Assembly (NCBI RefSeq): GCF_007829815.1
Contig: NZ_VIWT01000001.1
Span: forward strand, 2,379,501 to 2,443,500
Direction of reading: 5' to 3'
Source: Kitasatospora viridis
GTDB lineage: Bacteria > Actinomycetota > Actinomycetes > Streptomycetales > Streptomycetaceae
Length of the DNA: 64,000 nucleotides
Shown here: piece after piece, positions 1-8,139 of the stretch
Layout: each line of letters begins with the position of its first letter
Numbering within the stretch: the first letter of the stretch is position 1
Translations under genes and position numbers: made by a program
Notes under the pieces: model-generated
What the model was told of the DNA's origin: nothing
The model's database searches: none
The model's input: only the letters and a program-made list of their open reading frames with translations

Positions 1-102
1 GCGCCGCAGCCAGTCCCGGTTGCGCCGGCTGGCGTCCTGCCAGGCCCGCTGGTCGCGCAGCCGGATCGGCCGCAGCGCGACCTCCCCCTCCCGCAGCTCC
101 AC
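1..102 (-). CDS. RimJ/RimL-type GNAT acetyltransferase, N-terminal fragment
   Basis: Only the first 34 codons are inside the window; the rest lies beyond position 1. The visible start reads VELREGEVALRPIRLRDQR, followed by a NRDWL block. This is the usual opening of RimJ/RimL-family N-acetyltransferases, which acetylate ribosomal-protein or other N-termini using acetyl-CoA. The GTG at 102 is chosen because the family normally begins with this VELR segment. An in-frame CTG at 120 would overlap the stop of the preceding gene. It is the last visible member of the galU-moeA-moaC-mog run. The family call rests on a short fragment. Confidence 0.7.
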   Translation of the reverse strand, partial: MELREGEVALRPIRLRDQRAWQDASRRNRDWLRR

Positions 103-116
103 CGGCCAGCCGGCGT

Positions 117-620
117 TCAGCTGGCGCTCCCCTCGGCCCCGGCGGCCGGACGCGGGTGGTCCCCGCCGGCCAGCTGGTCCACCGCGTGCGCCAGCAGCGG
201 CTCCAGCACCGCCAGGCCGTCCTTCACGCCGCCGGTGGAGCCGGGCAGGTTGACCACCAGGGTCCGCCCGGCCACCCCGGCCAGGCCCCGGGAGAGCGCC
301 GAGGTGGGCACCTTCTCCCGGCCGTACGCCCGGATCGCCTCGGGGATGCCCGGGAGCTGACGGTCGATCACCTGAGCGGTCATCTCCGGGGTCAGGTCCA
401 TCGGGGAGATCCCGGTGCCGCCGGTGGTCAGCACCACGTCGTAGCCGGCCGCCACGGCCGCCCGCAGCGCCGCCAGCACCGGCTCGCCGTCCGGCACCAG
501 CTGCGGGCCGTCGGCCTCGAAGCCCATCCGGCGCAGGCCCTCGACCAGCAGCGGGCCGCCCTTGTCCGGGTAGACGCCGGCCGAGGCCCGGTTGGAGACG
601 GTGATCGCCAGCGCCCTCAC
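117..620 (-). CDS. mog: MogA/MoaB-family molybdenum cofactor biosynthesis protein
   Basis: A protein of 167 residues of the MogA/MoaB fold, which adenylates molybdopterin before MoeA inserts molybdate. The N-terminus [14 protein letters not shown] and the [15 protein letters not shown] loop (about residues 65-79) are the substrate-binding hallmarks. [11 protein letters not shown] (about 123-133) is the conserved C-terminal motif. The GTG start overlaps the moaC stop by 4 bp, so translation is probably coupled. Length is typical. In actinobacteria MogA and MoaB are hard to tell apart by sequence, so the symbol is approximate. Expressed as part of the galU-moeA-moaC-mog transcription unit, which feeds molybdenum enzymes. 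Confidence 0.92.
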   Translation of the reverse strand: MRALAITVSNRASAGVYPDKGGPLLVEGLRRMGFEADGPQLVPDGEPVLAALRAAVAAGYDVVLTTGGTGISPMDLTPEMTAQVIDRQLPGIPEAIRAYGREKVPTSALSRGLAGVAGRTLVVNLPGSTGGVKDGLAVLEPLLAHAVDQLAGGDHPRPAAGAEGSAS

Positions 621-1147
621 CGCGCACCGTCCTCGCCCGGCCCGGTCCCGGTCGGTGCGGTCCCGCGCTGCCAGTCGCCGCTCTTGCCGCCGGTCTTGCT
701 GAGCACCCGGACGTCCTGGATCGCGGCCGCCTTGTCCACCGCCTTGACCATGTCGATCACGGTCAGGCCGGCCACCGCGACGGCGGTCAGCGCCTCCATC
801 TCGACCCCGGTGCGGTCGGCGGTGCGCACCGTGGCGGTGATCTCCACCGCCTCGTCGGTCACCGCGAGGTCCACGGTGACCCCGGAGATCGCGATCGGGT
901 GGCAGAGCGGCACCAGCTCGGGGGTCTTCTTGGCGCCCATGATCCCGGCGATCCGGGCGGCGGCCAGCGCGTCGCCCTTGGGCACGCCCTCGCCGCGCAG
1001 CAGCTCGACCACCCGGGGCGAGACGGTCACCCGGCCGGCCGCGACGGCGGTGCGCACCGTGGTGCTCTTCTCGGAGACGTCCACCATGCGGGCGGCGCCG
1101 GTCTCGTCCACATGGGTCAGGCGGTCGCCGCCGGGTGGTGTGGTCAC
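617..1147 (-). CDS. moaC: Cyclic pyranopterin monophosphate synthase MoaC
   Basis: MoaC (176 residues) converts the MoaA product 3',8-cyclo-dihydro-GTP to cyclic pyranopterin monophosphate, the first stable molybdopterin precursor. Diagnostic motifs are MVDVSEK (21-27), LCHPI with H83 (81-85), [10 protein letters not shown] (113-122) and IDMVKAVDK (131-139). The last contains the Asp and Lys that act in catalysis in characterised homologues. The GTG at 1147 is preceded by a GGAG element. A 104-bp gap separates it from moeA upstream, and it overlaps mog by 4 bp. The last 15 or so residues are a low-complexity Gly/Thr/Pro tail beyond the fold. Confidence 0.95.
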   Translation of the reverse strand: MTTPPGGDRLTHVDETGAARMVDVSEKSTTVRTAVAAGRVTVSPRVVELLRGEGVPKGDALAAARIAGIMGAKKTPELVPLCHPIAISGVTVDLAVTDEAVEITATVRTADRTGVEMEALTAVAVAGLTVIDMVKAVDKAAAIQDVRVLSKTGGKSGDWQRGTAPTGTGPGEDGAR

Positions 1148-1251
1148 GTCAGTTCTCCAGCAGGACGGGTTGAATACCGCGCTACCGTACCGCTACCCAC
1201 CCGGCCTGCCGCGCCGGACGGCCACATCTCGGGACGCGCCCCGGCCCGTGC

Positions 1252-2601
1252 TCAGTCGGCGAGCAGCACCACGTCGACCGGCTCGCCCGCCGCCACCGAC
1301 TCGGTCGACTCGGGCACCACGATCAGGCAGTCCGCCTTGGCCAGCGCCCCGACCAGGTGCGAGTCCGAGCCGCCGACCGGCTCCACCGCGCCCTGCTCCG
1401 CCAGGTACCGCCCGCGCAGGAACTGCCGGCGCCCGGCCGGCGAGCGCAGCGCGGCGGTGGTGGTGGCCCGCACCACGGGCCGGTGCACGTCCGGCGCGCC
1501 CAGCATGGTGCGGATCACCGGGCGGACGAAGAGCTCGAAGGAGATGTAGGCGCTGACCGGGTTGCCGGGCAGCGCGAGCAGCGGCACCCCGCCGATCCGG
1601 CCGAAGCCCTGCGGCTTGCCGGGCTGCATCCGCAGGGTGCGGAACTCCACCCCCGCGTGGTCCTCGCCCCCCTCGATCCCTTGGAGGGCTTCCTTCACCA
1701 CGTCGTAGGCCCCGACGCTGACCCCGCCGGAGGTGACGATCAGGTCGGCCCGGCCGAGCTGGTCGTCCAGCACCGCGCGCAGCCGCTCCGGGTCGTCCGG
1801 CACCCCGCCGACCCGGTAGGCGATCGCACCGGCCTGCTGGGCGGCGGCGGTCAGGGTGAAGCTGTTGGAGTCGGAGATCTGACCGGGGCCGACCGGCTCG
1901 CCGGGCGGCACCAGCTCGCTGCCGGTGGAGAGCACCACCACCCGGGGGCGCGGACGGACCGTCACGCTGCCCCGGCCGATCGCCGCGAGCAGGCCGAGCT
2001 GGGTCGGGCCGAGCACGGTGCCGGCGGTCAGCACGGTGCTGCCGGCGGTCACGTCGCTGCCCCGGCGGCGGATGTGCGCGCCGTCCCGGACCTCCTGACG
2101 GACCCGCACCTCCTCGTCCGGCCGGGCGGCGGTCATCGCCTGCGCCGCCCGACCGCTGCCGGTGCCGCCGTCGGTCCACTCGACCGGGGCGACCGCCTCG
2201 GCACCGGGCGGCACCGGGGCCCCGGTCATGATCCGCACCGCCTGGCCGGGGCCGAGCCGGGGCAGTTCGGCGGCGCCGGCCGCGATCTCGCCGACCACGG
2301 ACAGCACCGAGGGGTACTGCTCGGTGGCGCCGACCGTGTCGGCGGTGCGGACCGCGTAGCCGTCCATCGAGCTGTTGTCGAAGGGCGGCAGGTCGCCGGT
2401 GGCCGTGACGTCCTCGGCCAGCCGGCAGCCCCGGGCGTCGAGCAGTTGGAGCTCGATCGCGGGCAGCGGCGAGACCCGGGAGAGCACGTCGGCCAGGTGC
2501 TCCTCGACCGACCAGTACCGCCGGCCCGGGGCCTCGGTGGCGCAGGCGTCCGCCCGCTCGCCGTGCTGGTGCGCTCCGCTGTTCCCGCTGTCGGGGCTCA
2601 T
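1252..2601 (-). CDS. moeA: Molybdopterin molybdotransferase MoeA
   Basis: MoeA (449 residues) inserts molybdate into adenylated molybdopterin, the final step of Moco synthesis. The signature PPFDNSSMDGYAV sits at 72-84, followed by the AGxxxxRIMTGAPVP segment. The central MoCF-binding domain carries STGSELVPPG and TSGGVSVGAYD, and the GLPGNP-like element appears as LPGNPVSAY near the C-terminus. An N-terminal extension of about 28 residues rich in Asp, Gly and His precedes the conserved core, and its true start is less certain. It lies 23 bp downstream of galU, so the two are probably cotranscribed. Confidence 0.95.
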   Translation of the reverse strand: MSPDSGNSGAHQHGERADACATEAPGRRYWSVEEHLADVLSRVSPLPAIELQLLDARGCRLAEDVTATGDLPPFDNSSMDGYAVRTADTVGATEQYPSVLSVVGEIAAGAAELPRLGPGQAVRIMTGAPVPPGAEAVAPVEWTDGGTGSGRAAQAMTAARPDEEVRVRQEVRDGAHIRRRGSDVTAGSTVLTAGTVLGPTQLGLLAAIGRGSVTVRPRPRVVVLSTGSELVPPGEPVGPGQISDSNSFTLTAAAQQAGAIAYRVGGVPDDPERLRAVLDDQLGRADLIVTSGGVSVGAYDVVKEALQGIEGGEDHAGVEFRTLRMQPGKPQGFGRIGGVPLLALPGNPVSAYISFELFVRPVIRTMLGAPDVHRPVVRATTTAALRSPAGRRQFLRGRYLAEQGAVEPVGGSDSHLVGALAKADCLIVVPESTESVAAGEPVDVVLLAD

Positions 2602-2624
2602 CCCGCTACCGCCTTCCGGCAGGC

Positions 2625-3542
2625 TCAGGCCTGCATCTCGCTCGCCACGAACTCCTTGAGCCAGCTGCGGAAGTCCGGACCGAGGTCCTCGCGCTCGCTG
2701 GCCAGGCGGACGATGGCGCGCAGGTAGTCCGCGCGGTCGCCGGTGTCGTAGCGACGACCCGAGAAGACCACGCCGTGCACCTGGCCGCCCTCGTCGGCGC
2801 CCAGCGTAGCCAGCGTGCGCAGCGCGTCGGTCAGCTGGATCTCGCCACCGCGGCCGGGCTCGGTCTTCTTCAGCACCTCGAAGACGGCCGGGTCGAGCAC
2901 GTAGCGGCCGATCACCGCGTAGTTGGAGGGGGCCTCGGCCGGCTCCGGCTTCTCCACCAGGTCGGTGATGTGGAAGACGTCGTCGCCGAAGCCGTTCGCC
3001 TCGACGGCCGCGCAGCCGTAGAGGTGGATCTGCGCCGGGTCGACCTCCATCAGCGCCACCACCGAGCCGCCGAGCTCCTGCTGGACCTCGATCATCCGGG
3101 ACAGCAGCGGGTCGCGCGGGTCGATCAGGTCGTCGCCCAGCAGCACCGCGAAGGGCTGGCCGGCCACGTGCTGCTCGGCGACCAGCACGGCGTGGCCCAG
3201 GCCCTTGGGGTCGCCCTGGCGGACGTAGTGCATGTTGGCCAGCGAGACGGACTCCTGCACCCGGCGCAGCTTGTCCTGGTCGCCCTTGCGCGCGAGCAGC
3301 TCTTCGAGCTCGTAGGCGCGGTCGAAGTGGTCCTCCAGGGCGCGCTTGTTGCGGCCGGTGACCATCAGTATGTCGGAGAGGCCGGCCGAGGCGGCCTCCT
3401 CCACCACGTACTGGATCGCGGGCTTGTCGACGACCGGCAGCATCTCCTTCGGCGTGGCCTTCGTCGCGGGCAGGAAACGGGTTCCGAGACCTGCGGCGGG
3501 CACAACCGCCTTGGTGACGGACATCCGGGGGTTCGTCGTCAT
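2625..3542 (-). CDS. galU: UTP--glucose-1-phosphate uridylyltransferase GalU
   Basis: GalU (305 residues) makes UDP-glucose from UTP and glucose-1-phosphate, supplying glycan, trehalose and cell-envelope synthesis. The nucleotide-binding motif AAGLGTRFLPATKATPKEML occupies residues 16-35. Further hallmarks are VVDKPAIQYVVEEA, LLGDDL, and VEKPEPAEAPSNYAVIGRY. The ATG start at 3542 is the first in a 54-bp gap after the upstream GGDEF gene. The gene is followed after 23 bp by moeA. This galU-moeA arrangement is common in Streptomyces. Confidence 0.97.
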   Translation of the reverse strand: MTTNPRMSVTKAVVPAAGLGTRFLPATKATPKEMLPVVDKPAIQYVVEEAASAGLSDILMVTGRNKRALEDHFDRAYELEELLARKGDQDKLRRVQESVSLANMHYVRQGDPKGLGHAVLVAEQHVAGQPFAVLLGDDLIDPRDPLLSRMIEVQQELGGSVVALMEVDPAQIHLYGCAAVEANGFGDDVFHITDLVEKPEPAEAPSNYAVIGRYVLDPAVFEVLKKTEPGRGGEIQLTDALRTLATLGADEGGQVHGVVFSGRRYDTGDRADYLRAIVRLASEREDLGPDFRSWLKEFVASEMQA

Positions 3543-3596
3543 GCGATGACCTTACTGATATGGAATGGCCGCGCTACCAGCAGCAAGGTCAATCGG

Positions 3597-4430
3597 CTAT
3601 GAACGAACCTCGCCGGGGACAGGAACGGCCGCGACACTTCGGGCAGCGTCGGGATGGGCGAGGGCGCCCGGGCCGACACAGGGCGACAGGTTACCGTGCC
3701 TTTGCGAACCGGAATCCCTGCTGCGGGCCGCCGCCCAGGCCCGCTTGGCCGCGGCCAGCGACCGGTCGGCGGCCCGCAGCAGCGGCACCGGGTGGCCACC
3801 GTCGGCGGGCAGCACGGCGGTTCCGGCGAACGCCCGCAATCCGTTGCCGGCCGGCCGGGGCGGCAGGTCGGGCTCCGGCCGGACCGGGTCGACCCGCCAG
3901 TCCAGCAGCCGGTGCCGGCGGACCGTCCAGCAGAGCCGCTCGGCCACCTTGGCCGCGCCGGCCGCACCGGTGTCCGGCAGCACCACCAGGAACCCGGTGC
4001 CGCCGCAGTGCCCCAGCACGTCGGTGCGCCGCACCTCGACGGTGAGCCGCTGGGCCAGGTCGCGCAGCACCGCCTGGGCCCGGGTGCGGCCGTGCTCGGC
4101 GGTCACCGCCTCGAAGCCGTCGATCTCCAGCAGCACCACGGCCAGCTCCGGCGCGGGCTCGCCCGGCCGGACCCGGCGCTGGCAGCGCTGCACCTCGCGC
4201 TCCAGGGTGAGTTGCAGGTGGCGCTGGTTCCACACCCCGGTGAGCGGGTCCCGGGCGGCCGAGCGGCTCAACTCCTCGCACTGCTCCCGCAGCCGGGCCA
4301 GCTCGCCGGTGAGCTCGCGGACCTCCAGCGCGGCCGCCCGCCGGGTCCCGCGCAACCGGCAGCAGAGCAGTCCGCTGAGCCCGGCGAGCGGGGCGCTGAG
4401 CAGGGCGATGGCCGGCACCAGGGGGGACAT
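3597..4430 (-). CDS. Membrane-anchored GGDEF-domain protein with degenerate active site
   Basis: A protein of 277 residues with one hydrophobic N-terminal segment (about 5-25), a short helical linker (30-57), then a GGDEF-type nucleotidyl cyclase domain beginning DPLTGVWNQRHL at 61. The signature is GGTGF (143-147) instead of GGDEF: both acidic positions needed for metal binding and catalysis are lost. The inhibitory-site motif RxxD is kept at 134-137, five residues ahead of the signature, exactly as in active cyclases. The likely role is therefore a c-di-GMP receptor or scaffold rather than a cyclase; this is inference. The Cys/His-containing C-terminal tail of about 40 residues matches nothing I recognise. 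It is divergent from the folate gene across 60 bp. Confidence 0.8.
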   Translation of the reverse strand: MSPLVPAIALLSAPLAGLSGLLCCRLRGTRRAAALEVRELTGELARLREQCEELSRSAARDPLTGVWNQRHLQLTLEREVQRCQRRVRPGEPAPELAVVLLEIDGFEAVTAEHGRTRAQAVLRDLAQRLTVEVRRTDVLGHCGGTGFLVVLPDTGAAGAAKVAERLCWTVRRHRLLDWRVDPVRPEPDLPPRPAGNGLRAFAGTAVLPADGGHPVPLLRAADRSLAAAKRAWAAARSRDSGSQRHGNLSPCVGPGALAHPDAARSVAAVPVPGEVRS

Positions 4431-4490
4431 GGGGCTCCGAACTCCGCGGCGGGAGTGGCTGAGGCGGGATGCTGGGGCAGGATCAGGACC

Positions 4491-5078
4491 GTGTCCGACG
4501 ATCTCTTGTACAACGACAAGTCCGCGCTGCGGTCACGGCTGCTGGCCGACCGGCGCGCGATGTCCCCCGAACGGCGGGCGGCGGCGGCCGGTGCGATCGC
4601 CGAGCGGGCGCTGGACCTGCTGCCGCCCGGCGCGCTGGTGGCCGCCTACGTCTCGGTGGGCGCCGAGCCCGGCACCCGCCCGCTGCTGGAGCTGCTGCTG
4701 CGGCGCGGGACCACCGTGCTGCTGCCGGTGCTGCTGCCCGACAACGACCTGGACTGGGCCGCCCACGAGGGCCCGGAGCGGCTGGCCCCGGCCGGGCGCG
4801 GGCTGCTGGAGCCGGTCGGCGAGCGGCTCGGCCCGGCCGCGGTGACCGGGGCGGACGTGGTGCTGCTGCCCGGCCTGGCGGTGGACCGGCGGGGGGTGCG
4901 GCTGGGCCGCGGCGGCGGCTCCTACGACCGGGTGCTGGCCCGGCTGGCGGCGGCGGGGGCCGAGCCGCTGCTGGCCACCCTGCTGTACGACGGCGAGCTG
5001 CTGGACCGGGTGCCGGCCGAGCCGCACGACCGCCCGGTGCACGCGGTGGTGACCCCGGCGGGGGTCACCAGGTTCTGA
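4491..5078 (+). CDS. 5-formyltetrahydrofolate cyclo-ligase
   Basis: This 195-residue enzyme converts 5-formyl-THF to 5,10-methenyl-THF with ATP, returning stored folate to the one-carbon pool. The GTG at 4491 (VSDDLLYNDKSALR) gives the normal family length. KSALRSRLLADRRAMSPE is the basic N-terminal ATP-contacting helix. DVVLLPGLAVDRRGVRLG followed by GRGGGSYDR (about 136-162) is the phosphate-binding signature. The C-terminal PHDRPVHAVVTP block is also typical. Longer reading frames extending upstream are antisense to the GGDEF gene and are rejected. A strong stem-loop directly follows the stop. Confidence 0.95.
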   Translation: MSDDLLYNDKSALRSRLLADRRAMSPERRAAAAGAIAERALDLLPPGALVAAYVSVGAEPGTRPLLELLLRRGTTVLLPVLLPDNDLDWAAHEGPERLAPAGRGLLEPVGERLGPAAVTGADVVLLPGLAVDRRGVRLGRGGGSYDRVLARLAAAGAEPLLATLLYDGELLDRVPAEPHDRPVHAVVTPAGVTRF

Positions 5079-5084
5079 TAACGC

Positions 5085-5128
5085 CTGAGGGTGCGTCAAC
5101 CGGCCGACGCCGGCTGACGCACCCTCAG
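5085..5128. terminator. Bidirectional terminator between convergent genes
   Basis: A perfect 14-bp inverted repeat (5085-5098 and 5115-5128, CTGAGGGTGCGTCA) with an inner CCGGC/GCCGG stem lies between the convergent cyclo-ligase and penicillin-acylase genes. Confidence 0.85.
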
Positions 5129-5135
5129 CGGACCG

Positions 5136-7865
5136 TCACGGCGTCAGGGTGAGCCGGTTCTTCGTCGCCTGGTCCACCGCGCTCGCGGAGTAGGCCCAGG
5201 TCAGCAGCTTGCCCTGGCGCCAGAGGTCGGTCTGGTCGTCGTAGTTGTCGCTGAACGCGTGCCCGGACTCGCCGCCGACGTTGATCCAGTGCGAGGCGTC
5301 GAAGTCGCTCAGGTCGACCACCATCCGCATCGACGGGATCCAGTCCACGTCGTAGCCGGCCGCCGCGTTCCACCCGGTGGCGTCCACCGCGGCCGAGCCG
5401 CCGGACATCTGGAACGGGCCGCGGTCGAGCAGCCGGTGCACCAGGCCGGAGGCGATCGAGGACTCGTCGGTGCCGAGCGTCTGCTCCTTGAGGGTCAGCT
5501 GGTGCAGCCGGCCCCAGCTCCAGGTGTTGATGTCCTTGCCGAGGTGGGCGGTGAGGTCCTGGCGGGCGTCCTTCATCGCCTCCTTCAGCAGGTTGTCCAG
5601 GCCGTGCTGCTGCAGGTGGTTGGAGTCGATGTAGTCCCACCACGGGCTGTTCGGGTTGCCCAGCTGCTGGCGGACCACCTCCATCCAGCGGTCGCCGCCG
5701 TCCGGCTGGGCCTGGTCGGGCTTGGCGGTGCCGCACTGGGTGACGATCTTCGTCTCGCCGCCGAGCGAGCCGGCCGGCTGGTTGGCGTCCGCCTTCTGCT
5801 CGACCAGCAGGCAGTCGCCCTGCGGGCGCATGGAGGCCGGGAACTTCTGCCCGAAGGCGAGGATCAGCAGCTGGCGCCAGACGCCGTTGTAGTAGGCGGC
5901 GGCGGCCGAGTCGGCGTCCTGGTTGTAGTTCCAGTCCTTCAGCAGGTCCTGGGCCTGGCGCACGTACGGGTCGCTGACCTGCTCCTTGAGCAGCATCGGG
6001 ACCAGCGTCTTGGCCATCACGCTGGTGTTGTCCAGCTGGATCGACTGCATGTCGTCGGGCGAGATCTTGCCGCCGTTGGCCAGCCGGCTCTGCAGCTGGT
6101 CGGTGATCTCCTTGGCCCGGGTGCCGTACTCCCAGTCCTTGGTGATCAGCGGCTTGTAGGTCGGATCGGTCACCGGCTGGTTGGCCGTGACGATGTAGCC
6201 GGACTGCGGGTCGAGCTCGTAGGGCAGGCTCTTGAACGGGATGTAGCCGGTCCAGTTGTAGCCGGAGTCCCAGCCGGGCGCCGGGTAGGTGCCGTCGCCC
6301 TTGCCCCGGACCGGGATCTGGCCGGGGGCCTGGTAGCCGATGTGGCCCTGGGTGTCGGCGTAGATCAGGTTCTGCGCGGGGACCGCGAAGTCCTGGGCGG
6401 CCGCGCGGAAGCTGTTCCAGTCGGTGGCCTTGTCGAACTCGAAGACCGCGTCCATGGTCTTGCCGGGGGTCAGCGCGGTCCACTTCAGCGCCACCCCGTA
6501 GCCGGTGGTGCCGCGGTCCGGCGCGGCGTTGCCGACCGGCGCGTAGGTGCCGACGTTCTGCTGCTGGGTGCTCTGGTCGGAGATCAGCGGACCGTTGTTG
6601 GTGGTCCGCACGGTGATCACCTGGCTCGGCCCGCCGGCCACCTTGATGGTCTCCTGACGGGTGGTGAACTGCTGGTCCTTGTTGTCCACCAGGTAGGTGT
6701 TGGGGCCGGTGATCTTCTCCAGGTACAGGTCGGCCACGTCGGCGCCCATGTTGGTGAAGCCCCAGGAGATCGACTGGTTGTGGCCGATCACCACGCCCGG
6801 CATGCCGGCGAAGGTGAAGCCGGTGGCGTCGTACGGGCAGGCCGCGCTGACCGTGCGGCAGTGCAGGCCCATCTGGTACCAGACGTTCGGCAGGCCGGGG
6901 CCCAGGTGCGGGTCGTTGGCCAGCAGCGGCTTGCCGGTGGTGGTGTGGCTGCCGGACACCACCCAGGAGTTGGAGCCGATGCCGGAGCCCTGCGGACCGA
7001 GCAGCTGGGGCAGCGCGGCGATCCGGTCGGAGACGTCGGTCAGGCCCTGGGTGACGGCCGAGTTGGCCTGGCTGCCGGGGGCCGAGGTGGTGGTCGCGGC
7101 CGGCGCCGGCGGCTTGTAGCTGCCGTCCGAGCCGAGCGAACCGCCCTGCACGATCACCGGGTTCCGGTCGTACGGGTAGTCCGGGTAGAGCTGGGCGATC
7201 TGGTCCTGGCTGAAGTTCTGGCTGAGCAGCGCGCGGTCGATCTCGTCCTGCACGTTGCCGGAGAGGTTCCAGGCCATCGCCTTGAGCCAGGCGACCGAGT
7301 CCACCGGGGTCCACGGCTCGGGCTTGTAGGAGCTGTTGGCGGTGCCGAGCAGCGCGTACTCCAGCGAGGCGCCGGCCCCGCCCGGGTGCTTGCCCAGCCA
7401 GTCGTTCACCCCGTCCGAGTAGGCCTGCAGGTACCGCTTGGTGTCCGGGCTCAGCTGGGTGTCGTACTCCTGCTGCGCCACGTCGCGCCACCCCATGGTG
7501 CGGATCAGCGCGTCGGTGCTCACCTGGCTGGAGCCGAACATCTCGGAGAGCCGGCCGGCGGTGATGTGCCGGCGCACGTCCATCTCCCAGAAGCGGTCCT
7601 GGGCCTGCACGTAGCCCTGCGCCTTGAAGAGGTCCTCGGGGGTGTTGGCGTAGATCTGCGGGATGCCCTGCGCGTCCCGCTTGACGTCCACCGCGGCGGA
7701 CAGCCCCGGCACCTGGATGGTGCCGCTCACCTGCGGGAAGGACGCGCGCACGGTGTTCACGGCGTACCAGCCGCCGGCGCCAGTGCCGGCCACCAGGAGC
7801 ACGACCAGAACGAGCAAGAGCAGTCGGGCGCGCCGGAACTTCTTCGAGCGGCGAGAGCGGGGCAT
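5136..7865 (-). CDS. Secreted/membrane-anchored penicillin acylase family Ntn hydrolase
   Basis: A protein of 909 residues with an N-terminal basic stretch and one transmembrane segment (about 15-36), then an S45 peptidase/penicillin acylase domain. The alpha-chain region has GIPQIYANTPEDLFKAQGYV and QDRFWEMD. The autoprocessing site is G-SNSW with the putative nucleophile Ser298, followed by LANDPHL (about 319-325). The family self-cleaves into two chains and hydrolyses amides such as beta-lactam side chains or acyl-homoserine lactones; the substrate here cannot be read from sequence. ATG 7865 is preferred over GTG 7904 because AGGA sits 9 bases upstream of it. It is convergent with the cyclo-ligase gene. 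Confidence 0.93.
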   Translation of the reverse strand: MPRSRRSKKFRRARLLLLVLVVLLVAGTGAGGWYAVNTVRASFPQVSGTIQVPGLSAAVDVKRDAQGIPQIYANTPEDLFKAQGYVQAQDRFWEMDVRRHITAGRLSEMFGSSQVSTDALIRTMGWRDVAQQEYDTQLSPDTKRYLQAYSDGVNDWLGKHPGGAGASLEYALLGTANSSYKPEPWTPVDSVAWLKAMAWNLSGNVQDEIDRALLSQNFSQDQIAQLYPDYPYDRNPVIVQGGSLGSDGSYKPPAPAATTTSAPGSQANSAVTQGLTDVSDRIAALPQLLGPQGSGIGSNSWVVSGSHTTTGKPLLANDPHLGPGLPNVWYQMGLHCRTVSAACPYDATGFTFAGMPGVVIGHNQSISWGFTNMGADVADLYLEKITGPNTYLVDNKDQQFTTRQETIKVAGGPSQVITVRTTNNGPLISDQSTQQQNVGTYAPVGNAAPDRGTTGYGVALKWTALTPGKTMDAVFEFDKATDWNSFRAAAQDFAVPAQNLIYADTQGHIGYQAPGQIPVRGKGDGTYPAPGWDSGYNWTGYIPFKSLPYELDPQSGYIVTANQPVTDPTYKPLITKDWEYGTRAKEITDQLQSRLANGGKISPDDMQSIQLDNTSVMAKTLVPMLLKEQVSDPYVRQAQDLLKDWNYNQDADSAAAAYYNGVWRQLLILAFGQKFPASMRPQGDCLLVEQKADANQPAGSLGGETKIVTQCGTAKPDQAQPDGGDRWMEVVRQQLGNPNSPWWDYIDSNHLQQHGLDNLLKEAMKDARQDLTAHLGKDINTWSWGRLHQLTLKEQTLGTDESSIASGLVHRLLDRGPFQMSGGSAAVDATGWNAAAGYDVDWIPSMRMVVDLSDFDASHWINVGGESGHAFSDNYDDQTDLWRQGKLLTWAYSASAVDQATKNRLTLTP

Positions 7866-7942
7866 CTCGGTCCTAGGTGCAGGGAGCGGGGCAACTGACC
7901 CCACGGACCCTACCCGGCGCGGGTGAGCCGCTTTGCCCGGGC

Positions 7943-7966
7943 CAGCACACGCGGTGCGGTGTGCTG
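7943..7966. promoter_or_regulatory. Inverted repeat between penicillin acylase and antiporter genes
   Basis: CAGCACAC (7943-7950) and GTGTGCTG (7959-7966) form a perfect 8-bp inverted repeat with 8 bases between, inside the 274-bp divergent intergenic region. Its centre is 90 bp upstream of the acylase ATG. It could be an operator or an RNA hairpin; the protein or signal is unknown. Confidence 0.45.
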
Positions 7967-8010
7967 ACCCCCCGTGAGAAGCACTGCAAAGATAAGGTAA
8001 AATGTTAGCA

Positions 8011-8028
8011 CTGGTAACGATTTACCAG
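8011..8028. promoter_or_regulatory. Hairpin/operator in AT-rich island upstream of the antiporter
   Basis: CTGGTAA (8011-8017) and TTACCAG (8022-8028) form a perfect 7-bp inverted repeat separated by CGAT. It is extensible to AGC/GCT with one bulged base. It follows an unusually AT-rich stretch (7988-8007) containing TAAAAT, a plausible -10 element at 7998-8003. If transcription starts just downstream, the repeat would sit at the start of a leader of about 130 nt before the antiporter GTG. Confidence 0.45.
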
Positions 8029-8139
8029 CTGATCTTGTGTCATCCTGCCCGCCCGCACTCGCGTCACCGTCGCCGCCCGAAGTGCACCTCTTCCACAGAG
8101 ACCCCTCCCTGCCCATCAGAGACATCGAGGAGCCCCTGC

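Noticed and set aside
156..1556. Long plus-strand frame across moaC and mog
   Set aside because: Shadow of the minus-strand genes; low-complexity translation.
5259..7898. Long open frame opposite the penicillin acylase gene
   Set aside because: It is a typical high-GC antisense frame: composition is Gly/Val/Arg/His-rich with no domain, while the minus strand encodes an intact catalytic protein.
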